A DNA stretch of 40,691 nucleotides, from assembly GCA_036897525.1 (NCBI GenBank), contig JAYMTJ010000082.1, forward strand, positions 1 through 40,691, read 5' to 3'. Positions 1 to 12,085 of the stretch are shown here, piece after piece; within the stretch, counting starts at the first letter, position 1, and each line of letters begins with the position of its first letter. Source of the stretch: Pelargonium x hortorum (lineage: Eukaryota; Streptophyta; Magnoliopsida; Geraniales; Geraniaceae). A model generated the notes under the pieces. The model did not search any database, had not been told where the DNA came from, and worked only from the letters and a program-made list of their open reading frames with translations. The position numbers and the translations under genes were made by a program.

Positions 1-25
1 ATATAATATAATATAATATAATATA
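1..25. repeat. (ATATA)5 simple repeat at window edge
   Basis: The window opens with five perfect ATATA units and probably continues to the left of the window. Low-complexity AT DNA with no sign of function. Confidence 0.9.
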
Positions 26-3000
26 CAGGAACCTAGGAAAAGGCTTAATGAAATATAGGGGTCCTAACCCAAAGAAATCCTTTTGGTATTTTCGGGATAT
101 TAGAAAATAGGGGTAATTAGAGTCTTTAGCAGAGTCTTCCTTTGATAATACGGGGTTTAGAGAATTTAGTAGAAAGTAAGGGGTTAAGAGGTGAGGTTAA
201 GCCATATTCTTTAGGAGAGTTTCCGTAAATAGTTTAGTACTAAAGAGAAGGAATTCATTTTAGGGATGCCTTATAAAAAAAAAACTTAATCTAACATTTA
301 AATATTTAAATAGGGTTTCTTTGTACTAATAATAAAGGGGAAGCTAGCTATAGTATTGGATGCAAATGGATAATAAAATGGAAGTCTTTAGTAAAAAAAA
401 GTATAATAAGTAATAATCCTATAAGCCCTTAGTTACATAATTTTGATTCCTTAACCTGGCAAGGGAGTACTTAGTCTAATTAGTTTTATTAGTTTCTTAA
501 CGAGAAAGACGGGATTCCAATACCTTAACTTAAAAGAAAAGACTAACTATTAAAAGACTACTCAAAAAAACGAGGTTAATAAAAGAAAAGGAAGGCATTT
601 ACTAAAGTTAAAGTTTTCCCGCCAAAAACTTTTCTATTCAAATACGAATGCAAATTCCTAAGCTAATTAAATAAAAAAAGTAAAGGAAGAACCTCTTTCG
701 AGAGTTTTGTAGTAATATTATTTCAATTAGAGAATTCTTGTATACATATATACATATTTATATGAATTCTATGTCTATCTGCCTCCACAAAAAGACTCTT
801 TTCCTTAGTACAGTAAACTAGAGGATTTCCTCCTAAAGGATGTATTGACTCGAGTTTGAGTATTTGCTTTAAGAGATAAGGGGAGCGACAAGTATTTTAA
901 GGTGTAATGAGAAGAGAATCCGCTTATGAATTTGTGTTTAAGTCTAGCCATTTTCTTTATAATAGAGGAAGAAAATCTTAGATTATAAATAGGTAGGAAT
1001 TTTAGAGTTCTTTTTACTGGCTGGGATTTCCTTTAAGTAAGAAAAAAATCAGGAGTATAACTATCCTAAATACTTAAGAGCTGAAGTGTTCCTTATGTTT
1101 GTTTTACTTGCTTAAGAAGAGTTTTTATGAGACAAATATAAGAGAAGGATTTCCTGTTACATTTGTCTTAAAATACGGTTAGCCTGAGACCACTAAACTA
1201 TATACTTCGGGTTGCCTTACATATTATAACCAAATCTGAGATGCGTAAACCGACGAATTTCCTTTTAATTTGAAATATGGTGAGTCTTTTGTGTATTTCA
1301 AAAAAACCAGAAATGAAAAGAAAAGGTAAAGTATACGAGTTACTCATGCTATTTAAGGAAATCCGTTAGAGGTCTTCCCTACCTAGCCGTTTCTAAGCTA
1401 TCTAAAGAATACCAAGAATCCTTATAGTAATATAAAGTAAAATCTTCACTCTATTCTACTCGGCGGGCAGTCAAACATGTCTCAAAGCAAAGGCCGAAAT
1501 TGACCTACTCGGTTATACTAAATAAAGAGGGAGAACCTTTTCTTACCAAAATGAATATTCTAAGGAAATAAAGCATAGGAAAAACCGTCGTAGATATAGG
1601 TTATAGCATAGTAAGTATTCAACCAATCTCCTAGTATAGTACCAAAGACACTGGATTTTCCTCTTATTAAAACTCATTGCTCCAAACCAGCGACTGTTAG
1701 AAATCTGGCACTACCCTGAAACTGAAGTCTAAAGAGTGTCCTAGTTATTCCTTTTAGACCGAGCAATTCTATGAAATGAAAAGATAACTCTCTAAGCGCG
1801 ACCCTATGTATATAAGTCTCGGGATTTGACTAAAGATTGTAACTAAGATGGAAGACGGTGACGGTACTAAGAACTCAAAATGTCCCATATCATATAAATC
1901 ACGGAGTAAAACAAGCAGGAGCTTCTATAGATCCATGTCTCACTTTGCCAAAACTTTTTTTTACGTAAGGGCTTGCGCGATTGCCCCTAAATAAAGATAT
2001 TCTTAACTTAATAAAAGAACCGAGTCATATACCCTTTGGAAACCCTTTTGCCTCAGTACAAAGCCTAGTGAAGAGGTATGCTCTTTACAATAGTTTGGTT
2101 TTTACACCTTAGCTTCTTATCTCAAGATTTCTTGTATAGAAGGTGATCCTTACCGTGCTGTATATACTCTATCTAGTTATTTATTGATGAAGAGTCAAAA
2201 GGAAATCATTAAATCAATTTATCACAAAAGGAAACTTTTAGAGGCTACCTCAGTTTTTTATCGAATTGCAAACTTGTACCGTTTTTTCAATTTTGAGAAG
2301 TTAGACACACGTAGCATACCTTGTTAGAGATTGGGCATTAGAAGGAAACTTTGAAGCTTGAGGGAAAGATATTAGTGATTTCTATTTTTACAGTAGTAAG
2401 TATTCAGATATTTTTTATTAAATCTATATACATTTCAAGAGTTTAGGATCAAACTCTTCGGCCCTATCAAATCCATTAAGAAAGAAATCCCAAGCAATTC
2501 ACTTTTGAAGTGACACCTTATCAGCAAACCTGATAAAAAAAAGTACTAACCAGGATGCCCTTAATTTTAATTAAATTGTGTAAATTCAAGAGAATAAAAG
2601 CCACTTTATTCATTAGAAATTCGTGTAATAACGGGAAATCTATTACTGAAGAAAAGACTCATTCTTATGTTTAATAGCTAAAGTTTCTTTTGAAAAAAAA
2701 AACTAGTGATAGTCCTTAATTCTATTCTAGGATTCATACTAAGTACTTGAAACGAAAGAAAATTAGTATAATAAAGACGTATGACAAAAGCGGCTAAACA
2801 GAGAGAGGGAGGCTCCTTAATTAGTACAGTAAATTTCATTTTTTAATTGACTTCAGTTGCTCGATAAAAAACATTCTATTTATCGGTACGCTCAAAATAG
2901 TACTGAAATCCGGGAAGAATATTCTCATAAAAAGTACTACAAACAATGAAAATCAAGAAGCCCGGTATTGAGATTCAGAAGAAGAGGATACTTACACCTA

Positions 3001-4170
3001 AAGACTTTTACTGCAAGTATGAGCTTAACTCGATAGAAATAAAGTTTCAAAAGAATCCTCAATGGGTCTCGACTTAGTTATAAGAAAAACTCGATATTAA
3101 TCTATACTCTATTAAGAATTAAGAGTTCGTAGACGTTTAATACACCCCCTTTCTATTTTATCCCCTCAACATTCCCCGCCGAGCACTCATTATCCTCAGT
3201 TTTGGAATCTAAACGAGGACTTATTTCAATAAATTACATTCAAGTCAAGTATTAAAGGCTGTACTAATTTTATTTAGTTAATCCAGCAAAAGGAAAGGGG
3301 TAACAAACAAGTCAATGTGCATAAACAAGGAGTCTTTTGTTATGTTATAGGGGGAATAGAAAAGGAGTTTCCTAAAAGCATAACAAGAAATCTCTAGACT
3401 TCATTTTTCACAATTATAAAGAGTCCTTCTTCTAGTAGACAAATTCCTTTGTGTCAAAAGGTTCACCGTATCAGCAACAAGTATACCTATTTTCCGCTCT
3501 ATTCCCTAAAGTAAAAAATAAGGATTCCCATGAGAAGATTTCGTTACGACTCTTCTATTGTACATTCCACTAAGTCCTACTTACACTCATAATAAAGGAC
3601 CCCCGGCTTTTCTTTGTCCCTAATTCTCCAATTAATTCAGGCTCTACTGAGGGAAGTGTTTAACTGGGCCCTTAGTACCTTTTAACTTTTGATATAACTT
3701 GATTCCAAAAAGCTCTACCCTATTCTGAATTCTGACAAAGCTAAGTCCTGTAAAAAAAGATTATCAATACTTTAATAGAGAAACTAGAAATCTTACTCTG
3801 TAAAACTTCAATAAAGCTATATTTCAGGAAGCTACTCCTCCCCTTTTCTTTTAATTGCAAGAACTTTTTATTTACCTTCCTAATTGAAAAGAAATAAACT
3901 TTTAAGAACTACTCCTTAATCCTTAATTAGGCCCCTTTATTTGGGTTATATTGTGTCTCATTTTCAAAGTGTTTCTCCTTAGTTAGTAAAGTACTGTATT
4001 TTGGAACTTCTCCGGTCTCTGAATCCCCGGGGAAGCGCTGTAGACAAGACACTCGGTTTCTTGTTATTCATTCGTCTAAGAATTAAATTAAAAAAAAGCC
4101 CTTTTTTTAAGGCTTGAAGCTGTCGGATTAAGAACAACTTACTACCTATTTACTTTACTATATTATATGT
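26..4170. other. gene-free AT-rich DNA
   Basis: No convincing reading frame, RNA gene or element end is visible on either strand. Stops are frequent in all frames. Short poly-A and poly-T runs and the 8-mer GGATTTCC (833, 1024, 1147) recur. An EcoRI-type hexamer pair (GAATTC) flanks a TATACA-rich stretch near 732-770, which looks like simple-sequence drift. Probably decayed repeat DNA, but no family could be named. Confidence 0.6.
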
Positions 4171-4230
4171 GACAAATTCAAAAGAACCTTGACAAATTCA
4201 AAAGAACCTTGACAAATTCAAAAGAACCTT
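4171..4230. repeat. 20-bp unit repeated three times, perfect
   Basis: Three head-to-tail copies of GACAAATTCAAAAGAACCTT without a mismatch, in otherwise diverged sequence. Perfect identity means the expansion is younger than the decay around it. It has no coding frame of note and lies in a gene-free stretch. Confidence 0.97.
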
Positions 4231-5296
4231 AAAAAAAGAGTTTTTCTCTATAGCCCAAAGCGTTCTAGTCTAACTTCCTTTATAAAAAGATAGTAGTGCT
4301 CAAAAACGTGGATAAGAAATCAAAATTTTAGTAGGTTAAGGGTGGATTAGAACCCCCGGCGGTGAATAAAAAAAACCGCTTTCTATTTTAAGAATTCTAG
4401 GTATTCCTGAAAGTAAGAACTCTATATGCGTAATCAAAAAAGGGTAAACTCGAGGCTTTTAGGAGTATTTCCTACTTAGCCGAGCTCTTAATTTTAGATT
4501 TACTACACCTTACTTACTATGTTAAAAGTGCTTTTCAGAAACATTGCTTATAGTATAGGACCCGGACCGTAGCATTTCTCTTATTACTTCTAGATTTTTA
4601 GTTATTACACGAGCACGCTTTGATTTCTCAAGAATCTAGGATCTGATCTCCCTTTTAACGGGTTTTTTATTAACAAGGCGGATAAGGGTACACTCATACT
4701 TTTTTTTTGAATATTAATAAGAGTTTAACTTCCTAGCGTCATTAGGGTGCTTTGATCCATCTCGCTAAGGCGGAAAAGACTTGTTCTATATAGTTTAGAA
4801 TTACTTATATTTTATACTTCTCTAGTCACAGCCCTGATAGAGGCTCCCTAAGTATCTTCCTAAGCCAAGCCCTTTACTTAATACTTAATAATTGGGATCT
4901 AAACCGACTTGTTGAAAAGGCTACCTGTTAATGAAGCTTTCCTTGCTGCGGATACAGTAAAAAAAACTGAGGTACCAGGAAAATAGAGGCCTATTAAGTA
5001 ACACTTCCATCTATTAAAGTAAAGCTAGAATACCGGACTGACACCGGAAAGGAAGCACTAACCAAATACATAAGATACCCGGAGAACATAGATCCTGCCA
5101 GTTGTTAATTAGCTTTCCTAAAGGAACTTGTTCTGGGAGATTCTTGGAGCTTGGAGGAGCTGTAAATCTTACTAAGTAAGGGTGGGGCAGTGCAAAGGAT
5201 AACTGTCTTTGTTCTAATGACAGTGCCGGATAAGGAGTCAATATACAGAAGAAAGAGATTCTCTTGTCGAGGATAACAGAAACTGATTCTACTTGT
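4231..5296. other. gene-free AT-rich DNA
   Basis: Nothing recognisable. A 75-codon open frame on the minus strand (5014-5241) has no family resemblance and is of a length expected by chance here. Confidence 0.5.
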
Positions 5297-5547
5297 TGTA
5301 GCTAACAGGAACTCTAGCTTTAGGAGATTCCCTTATTGTTCTAATCGAGCTAATGTTCTAGCTAGGGTTGTATTCTATAGTCTTTATACTACTTGTTATA
5401 AGGATAATTCCTCTAGTTTTATTTAGTTTTAATGTTTGTATAGGAAGTGTATGCCTTAGAGAATAACTGAGTACGTCCATCTTACCGAGTAACCTCTTGG
5501 TTAGGAGGTTAATCCCATTTACGGCATCTAGTATATACCATCTTACA
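5297..5547 (+). repeat. LTR-like repeat, left copy
   Basis: About 250 bp that aligns by eye with 10864-11126 in the same orientation, at roughly two thirds identity with small gaps. The copies share a TG start, a block around CTCTAGTTTTA, GGAGTGTA-like and GGAGGTTAA-like blocks, and a CATCTTACA / CATCTCACA end, so both begin TG and end CA as LTRs do. Inside is a perfect 7-bp inverted pair, TAACCTC (5490-5496) and GAGGTTA (5505-5511). No primer-binding site match was seen just after it. It could also be one copy of some other dispersed repeat. Confidence 0.45.
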
Positions 5548-5556
5548 CTATGACAC

Positions 5557-5619
5557 CTAGAAAAGAAACAAATTTCTTTAATTTAATTTAATCAAAGTGA
5601 AAGTTTGTTTCTTTTCTAG
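5557..5619. repeat. inverted repeat with 16-bp perfect arms
   Basis: CTAGAAAAGAAACAAA (5557-5572) and its exact reverse complement (5604-5619) enclose 31 bases of AT-rich loop, and the arms can be extended inward imperfectly (TTTCTTT against CAAAGTGAAAG). It lies 10 bases after the left LTR-like repeat. It could be a MITE-like insertion, a footprint left by a small inverted-repeat element, or a fold-back in the leader of the candidate element. Confidence 0.85.
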
Positions 5620-8600
5620 AAAACCAGAGCCAAAAAAAAATTTAGAATTAGCTAATCCGAAACCTCAGAATACCCAAGTTTTATATTATATTCAGAATGC
5701 CCTTTAGAAAGCTTCCCAAGTATTCTATACCTTTACCTTTGAAGAGTTAAGCATTGGGATCTGGAGACCTTTTTTAGAGTCTATGCTATTTCGAATAAGT
5801 CCTCCTTAAAAAAAAAAAAAACGAAACTAACTGACAGTAAATTCCCATATAAGGTAAAGCAAGCATGACATCTCGAAAGCAGCTTCCCTTTATTAAGAAT
5901 TATAGAAACCCAGGGTCTTGTTGACATAGGAAATTCTTACTATCTAGGGGAGGGACTTCGGTTAGGGAGGTCTAATAGCTAGAGACTCGAAAGGAGAAGA
6001 ATGTCTAATAGATTTAGCTCTCAAAGTAGAGCGCGTGTAGCAGATAAAATAAAATCCTAAATTAAATAAAAAGGGTGTTCTTTGGAGTTTAAACCACAAG
6101 TATAGTATCAACCTAGGAAATGAAATCTAAAATTCCTTTCATTTCATAATGAAGCAGTTTTGTGTTAATCTTAAAAATTTTTCGGAGGAGCTTCTTTAAG
6201 ATACCCGCTAGTAAACACCCTGCCTTAATAGTAAGGGAGTCAAAGTACTAACCAAGGGATTCCTGCTCTGTTCCATTATATATAGAGCTAAAAACGCAAA
6301 AAAAAAGTATCAAGTGTTAGCTTAGCACTAAATGACCATACGAAGGATTTTCAGTTAATTTCATATCTTAACCCAACCCAGATTACCTTTATTTAACCGG
6401 AATACTATTCCCTATATTCGTTCGTAAGCGGAACCCCTCTTTTAATGTAATGACTATAAAATATAAGAGAGACCCCGCCCCCGGAAACCCTGGTCGGATC
6501 CGAAATACGTGCAGGATTTCCTTGCCAAAGTCTAAAAAAATCCCTTTAATCTTCTAGGAATCCTTGTTAAATCTATTTTAGTGGTTAATTCCCATACTCA
6601 CATTCATTACCGAGGAGCTTCCATGTAAGATTTCTTTGCGAAGATAGACTATTAGAGTTTGTCTTCTTGACTTAACTCCAACGAAATACCGAGGATACCT
6701 TAAACATAACTTAACATTACTGGGATATAAAGGATACCCTTCGCGACTTGTGCTTCGTTTCTTTTTTTTATACTATAGAAAAACTCGGAGTAAATTATAT
6801 ATAATAAGAGAGATTTTCTATTTCTACGCCCCTTTTCCTCGCCTCTACCTAGGTTGTCAACTAAGTTAATTAAGTCAGGAGGCATGTCGCTTAGAATCTT
6901 TTAACAAAAGCTCTTTTGAATAATATGCCAACACAGAAAGACTCCAAACTGAAAATTAATAGCTTAGTACTCAGTCATAAATGATAGATTAAAAAAACCG
7001 TGGAAAAGTAGCTGTAGTATTTTCCGCAAATTCGCATCTTCTTTACCAGAGTACCCTTAACAGTAGAGAGTTCTTAAATACGTAGCTTTCTCGAAGGAGT
7101 GACACCCCACTTAAGATAAAGAAGTGTAATTTAATCGTCTATGTTTGGATCTGAGAAGGTATAACTCTCTTTCCTTTCTCTGAAACATAGGAAAGATTCT
7201 AGGCCTTTGCTATCAACTGCAAGTGAAAGAAATCCCTAGCATGCCAATGGATGCAAGTCCCCGTCTCTAGCTATGGAACACTCTCTATTGCAGCTCTTGA
7301 CTAAACGTAAATACCTACTCTTCATACCTTCAATTCCAAACTAACTCGAACAGAACAAGTAATTCTATAAGTCAATCAATTCTACTACAGCTTTGGCATG
7401 CAGTCACTCTCTTTCATTGGCCTTCTTACAGGATTTCGCCTTAGTTATTTTGTTTTGGGGCTTAGGTGAGGCACGAGATATATTAATTTCCCTCGATTCT
7501 ACACTAAAAAGATAAAATGAACACAAAAAAAAAGTCAATATACTATTAATCTCAATGTTCGCAGCGCAGCATAAGATGCTTTAAAAAATGTCGGTTAAAT
7601 ACTTATAATGTAGATAATTGCATAGCGTCAAGACTAAAGTGAGCCAATTTAATTGGACTACCCACTCAAAGCCATAGACCCCCCGGTATGCTATACCTTA
7701 TCTTTTAACTGGTATAATCTTCTCCGGAATTCATTTAGAGAAGCTCAAATTTGATAGCTAGAAAAGTGGATCCTTTTTTATAGCATTTGTTTTTTCTTGT
7801 ATTTCCCCCTTTGAACGCGATTTTAGGATTACAGACTTGACCAGGGAGTACGCAGGGAAGCCCTCGAAAACTTTATGCACGGATTCTTTCTTTGATGTAC
7901 CCGTATGGAAAAGGGAACCCTTCAGTCCCAGAATAGTTGAAATTGAAGACCTTAAAAACTTACTTAACTCTCCCAAAACTTTGACAAGTTCTGAATCAGC
8001 TTTATATGTCTGGAGAACCCCCCTTTTTTATTTCTAATATATTTATTCGTGAAGTCCTGTTTTTTGATCTCATATTAGTCAACAGTCTTTCCGGTATTAT
8101 ATAAAGGAGCAGCTACCAGCTTCAGATTTTCTGGGTATTTTAAGGCTCTTCAAGGGAAACTTTTGTCTCTAATTTAGAATTTTTTGTGTCTTTTCTTCGC
8201 GGAGTAGCCTATAAGTAAGGTACAAGAACTTTGGAATAATCCCTAACTACTAAACTGATGAAGAGTACTAAAAGAAGACACTTTAGGCTTCTCTTCTAAA
8301 TAAAATACCTTAAAATTACTTTTTAATAATTAAAAAAAAAGAAAGCTGCTATTCCAGCCTTTTCTTTTTTAAGTTCAAGGCGAATATCTAACCTACTTTA
8401 TATTTTAATCTTACTTCTTGAGATACCAAAGTTCAAAGTTTCTATAAAAGAAAAGATGTGCCCCCAAACTGCTTTACACAGCAAGATACTTCATACGTAG
8501 GAAAAGTCTTAGCCTAAATAAAGAAAGCAACAACCCCTATAGAACGAAATGTCCGGGATAGAATAGAAAGCACGTAGATCCATAGGAAACTTTAACATAA

Positions 8601-9738
8601 GAATAAGTACTTAATTAATTATCCGCCATACACCTTACGCTTGAGTGAACACACCTATACTAATTCGAAACCAAACTAAAAGAATTTGAAAGGTTTGGAA
8701 TAGAAGAGAGAACCTAAGAAATCAAACTCTGCAAAGTCGCTTTTTAGGGGTTCTAAGTCCCCGGCCTTCCTTCCTAAAAAGGGAGTAGAGCCCCTGGGAT
8801 AAATTGAATTATTAAGACTAACGCGGGATCAAAAAACTTGTATCAGAAACCCTCGGATGGCTTGGGATTTCCTTTTGTTTATTAGAAGCTCCCAGCCTTT
8901 CCGTACAGGAATAATCCTCAAAAAAGAGGTTTACTAGGATAGGACAAAATAATTCTACAAAGTATAACTTGAAGTATAATTAATTACGTAACTTGGCTTA
9001 GCCCGGATACGTTATGCTAGTGAAAAAGGGTCAAAGTCGTCCGTTTGCCTGTTGTCACCTAATCATGTGTACTTAATCTTCTGAAAGAGGTAAACTCCTT
9101 AGCGATTTCCGAATCTTATTTAGGACGCCTTGATATTTTCATATCTATTGCAAAGCTCCCTTTTAAGAGGATAGCTTCGGCAAGGGTAGTGAAAAAAAAA
9201 TCTTATATACTAGAATCTAAAAAAGGACTTGCTAGCCAAGGAGTATTCCGGAATTCCTATTTTTTAGGCATTTTTTGAAAAAGACTCGGAATAGAGAACT
9301 GATATAGGCAATTTGTAATAATTTTAACCCTAGAAGTCTTAACAGAATCTTTATTTTATAATAATAACTCTATCTTGCGAAAAGCCCTGTAAAAATCTAA
9401 TCTATTCTTAAAAAACCTCTTCTTATTTATTATATGAAATAGACCTCGCTCTGTGCTGTACTAATAGACCAGAAAAAATCCAGTATAAACGTAAATATAA
9501 GAGTCCCGCTTTATTCTGGTAATCCTACCCGTAACAGAGCTGATTAAAAAAAAAAACTTCCCCTAGCCTGAGCTAGAACCTCAACTTTATTTAAAGAATT
9601 CCTGCATATTTTTCAAGAAACCCCTATAAAACGATCACGAACTGGAACTTCTATACGCACGTTTAGGAATTCCCTCAATTCTGTGATTCTTGAATTTCTA
9701 TTCAACAGAATAAAAGCAGAATTAGATTACTCCCATTT
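5620..9738. other. decayed interior, no recognisable gene
   Basis: Would be the inside of the candidate LTR element. Open frames at 6700-6885 and 7758-7976 (minus) and 7837-8037 (plus) overlap or are short, and none shows a family motif. A hairpin lies at 6117-6145, and GGATTTCC recurs at 8865 and GGAATTCC at 9250 and 9666. A 14-base poly-A run lies near 5809. Confidence 0.45.
6117..6145. repeat. hairpin, 9-bp perfect arms
   Basis: GAAATGAAA (6117-6125) and TTTCATTTC (6137-6145) with an 11-base loop. There is no T-run after it that would make a terminator. It may be chance in AT-rich DNA. Confidence 0.7.
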
Positions 9739-9935
9739 GTTAAACAGATACTGGAAAACTGGTTTTAAAGGGCACTCACAATAAAAAGTAACTCTAAGGC
9801 ATATTCCACCTGTTCCCCGTAGCTTATTGATACAAACCTTAGAATATTATTCATCTCTATTATAGAATTATAGAATAGTCCTTGGTTAGGATAGGAGGTT
9901 AATGCCATATAAGAATAGTTAACCCTTGCACTATA
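9739..9935 (+). repeat. possible third LTR-like copy, degraded
   Basis: The right half shares CCTTAGA, CTTGGTTAGG, AGGTTAAT, CCAT and a TTGCACTA-like end in the same order as 5297-5547. The left half is only weakly alignable. If real, it is a nested or solo copy within the candidate element. Confidence 0.3.
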
Positions 9936-10863
9936 TAGGACCCTCCTAAAAAAGGCTCTAAAAAAACTAGAACCAGCAAAATAAAGTTAAAACTTATTCA
10001 GTAATTACAAGTACGAAAGATTCTAACTAAATACAAATGAATATAGAATAACCCCGAATTATCCAAAATGACTTTTCTCTTTGGTTTAGGTACTTCCTTC
10101 CTTCAAGCTGTTCTCTGAGAGCCCTGGAAACCCTATGAGAAAGAAAGTTTATTACTTCTCAATTTCTGGTCTATCTGGATACTACAAGACAGCTGCTTCC
10201 CTTTAGAAAAACTTGTTCAGCAATTTCAATTCTTATAATATAATATCTAGGGAAGATAGTCTAATGCTAATGGCTACCTGATAGATAAGATCTGAATACA
10301 AATGAGCAATAACGGAGCTAATAAAAAAAAGAGTTCCCCTCGCTTTATTACTACAAGTAGTACTTGGTAATGAACTTTCTTTAGTTGTTTAAATTTATTC
10401 ATAAAGCAAGCTAATATTCCATATTTATCCATTTTACAGCAGGACTTATTGATTTGTACCACAAGCAAATCCCCTAAAAGCGAAAGGAATCTACGCGTTA
10501 AAACATTTCCTTAGAGATCCAAAGCAAATATAGTTCCAGAAAGTGAATAATAAAGATAGGAAATCCAACCTAAAGCCTCGAATAAATTGAATAACCTTAG
10601 AAATGACTTTGACTTACTCAGTATTCTCCAATAGGAATTGGCTACCCCTTGCATGGATAAAAAAGTGCACTGAAATATCAGACTTTGACTCTTAACTACG
10701 GAATTTGGCTTATACTTAACTTAATATAGACCATGACAACATCACAACATCAGGAAATAAGGACTTTCGGCTTTCTTTAGCCCGGGTTCGATTAAGACAT
10801 TGTAAATACTTTCGCTTTCTTGTATTACTGACTTAGCAGACTTTCAAGTGGCATATTAGAGTT

Positions 10864-11126
10864 TGGTACGACAAGAAAAGAGAGTACCTTCGTCGGATTT
10901 AGGCGGAGAAGATACGTTATAAAAATCTGTCTTGTAAGAAACTCTTTTTTGATTCTTAGTATTATATAGAGTTACCCTGTTAAGGGAGAATTACTCTAGT
11001 TTATGTTGCTTATCGATAAGGAGTGTAGAGCTTTAGAATGATAGTGAGTAAATCTCTCTTACCTACCAGGAACGAAGTGAGGGAGGTTAACTCCTTTAGT
11101 AGTATTTATAGGTAGTACATCTCACA
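10864..11126 (+). repeat. LTR-like repeat, right copy
   Basis: Direct partner of 5297-5547. It starts TGGTACGACAAGAAAAG against TGTAGCTAACAGGAAC in the left copy and ends CATCTCACA. No clear polypurine tract precedes it. Both copies differ by many substitutions and small gaps. Confidence 0.45.
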
Positions 11127-11155
11127 CAGGAAACCCAATATCATATTCATGACTT

Positions 11156-11236
11156 CTTGACTTAGCAGGAACACGAGCCATAGAAGCTGTACGAGCAAGA
11201 GCTATAGCCAAAGCTGGAGCTCCTGCTCGTAAATAA
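11156..11236 (+). other. short Ala/Arg-rich open stretch, locally GC-rich
   Basis: A 26-codon run ending at a stop (11234-11236) reads LDLAGTRAIEAVRARAIAK and then Ala/Pro/Arg to the end, built from GAGC-, GCT- and GCC-containing units. Its GC content is far above its surroundings. It has no ATG and is too short for a domain call. It could be a preserved low-complexity piece of an element or a degenerate short tandem repeat. It begins about 30 bases after the right LTR-like repeat. Confidence 0.4.
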
Positions 11237-11770
11237 TACTAATAAATCCCATAGTATATACAGAAGTTTCGTCTTATAAAAATGGATTCCTTTTTTTGAT
11301 CTGGTCTTGTTTAAACCTTCCCGAAATAATCCTAGTAAATAGAGTTTTAGTATTCCTATACTATCTGAAATAGAAAAAAAAAGTAGAGGTATTCTTTCTT
11401 TGATTTGAGGCCTTCCCTATATTTTGTGGTTAATTCTTGAAAATAGATACCTTCAATTGGGATACTATAGAAGCTCTGTAAAAAGGTTTGTAACGGACAC
11501 GCAGATTGAGCTGCTTAAACTCTTATATATAAGTTTTTTTGCAGGGTTCTTAGTCTAGCTAACATTACCAGTCCTTAAGTCCTTTAAGATCACAGGAGTT
11601 TACTTAATTGAATACATTTCGGATTACCTGCCGGCATCTCCTCCACAAAAGACATTCGTGTTGATCATTAAGTGTTTGTCTACCTCTTCTTTAGAATCCT
11701 GTACGCGGATCTCTCAACAAAGCATAGCTAAATAAAACTCCCGAATCTGGGATATTTTAGCACATTTCTC

Positions 11771-12085
11771 TTATCTCTGAACCGGAAACTCTATAATCTT
11801 GCCAAATCCTGAAAAGGTGATTGAGCTACCAAGCCTAAGGTACCAACTAGAATTCCTTGTTTTTTTGAAGGTAAAATATAGGTACCGAATAGGTAAAATA
11901 TAGGTACCGAATAAGGATCCTAACAACTCTAAAACCCTAACTCTAAAGCCTCCCTTTTCTTCTAGAATCTCTAGCTCTTGTTTGTAACCTAGTAACTCTA
12001 TAGCCAACTCAAAATGGACGGTAAACTTAAAACTTAAGGTTGTCAAACTCAGAATTGAAGGATAACATAAGATAGAGAATCCCAT
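11771..12085 (-). other. unassigned 104-codon open frame
   Basis: Minus-strand open frame. Its middle is rich in Glu, Leu and Lys (ELLGYKQELEILEEKGGF) and could form a short helix or coiled coil; the ends are hydrophobic and basic. It contains the 22-bp tandem repeat. There are no signal peptide, zinc knuckle or catalytic motifs. It may be part of a decayed gag-like frame or chance. I do not recognise a family. Confidence 0.2.
11869..11912. repeat. 22-bp tandem duplication, perfect
   Basis: Two exact copies of a 22-bp unit beginning AGGTAAAATATAGGTACC (11869-11890 and 11891-11912). A recent slippage or duplication event in old DNA. Confidence 0.95.

Larger units (their letters stand above)
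5297..11126 (+). mobile_element. candidate old LTR retrotransposon, broken
   Basis: The two LTR-like repeats at 5297-5547 and 10864-11126 lie in direct orientation 5.8 kb apart end to end, a normal full length for a Ty1/copia or Ty3/gypsy element. The interior has no long frame and is badly decayed. A weaker third copy of the repeat near 9739-9935 would mean a nested or rearranged copy. No target-site duplication was found, and no pol motif could be recognised inside, so the family is left open. The large difference between the ends suggests great age or heavy RIP. The two repeats may instead be unrelated solo copies. Confidence 0.3.

Noticed and set aside
4087-4115. AAGCC..GGCTT stem with T-run as an intrinsic terminator
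   Set aside because: No gene lies upstream, and the A/T runs make such stems common by chance here.
4171-4230. CRISPR array
   Set aside because: The 20-bp units are directly adjacent with no spacers.
7758-8037. Overlapping opposite-strand frames of 72 and 66 codons
   Set aside because: They share the same DNA, have no motif, and are of chance length.
10781-10800. GGGTTCGATTAAG, a B-box-like phrase
   Set aside because: No A-box, D arm or acceptor partner lies upstream at tRNA spacing.
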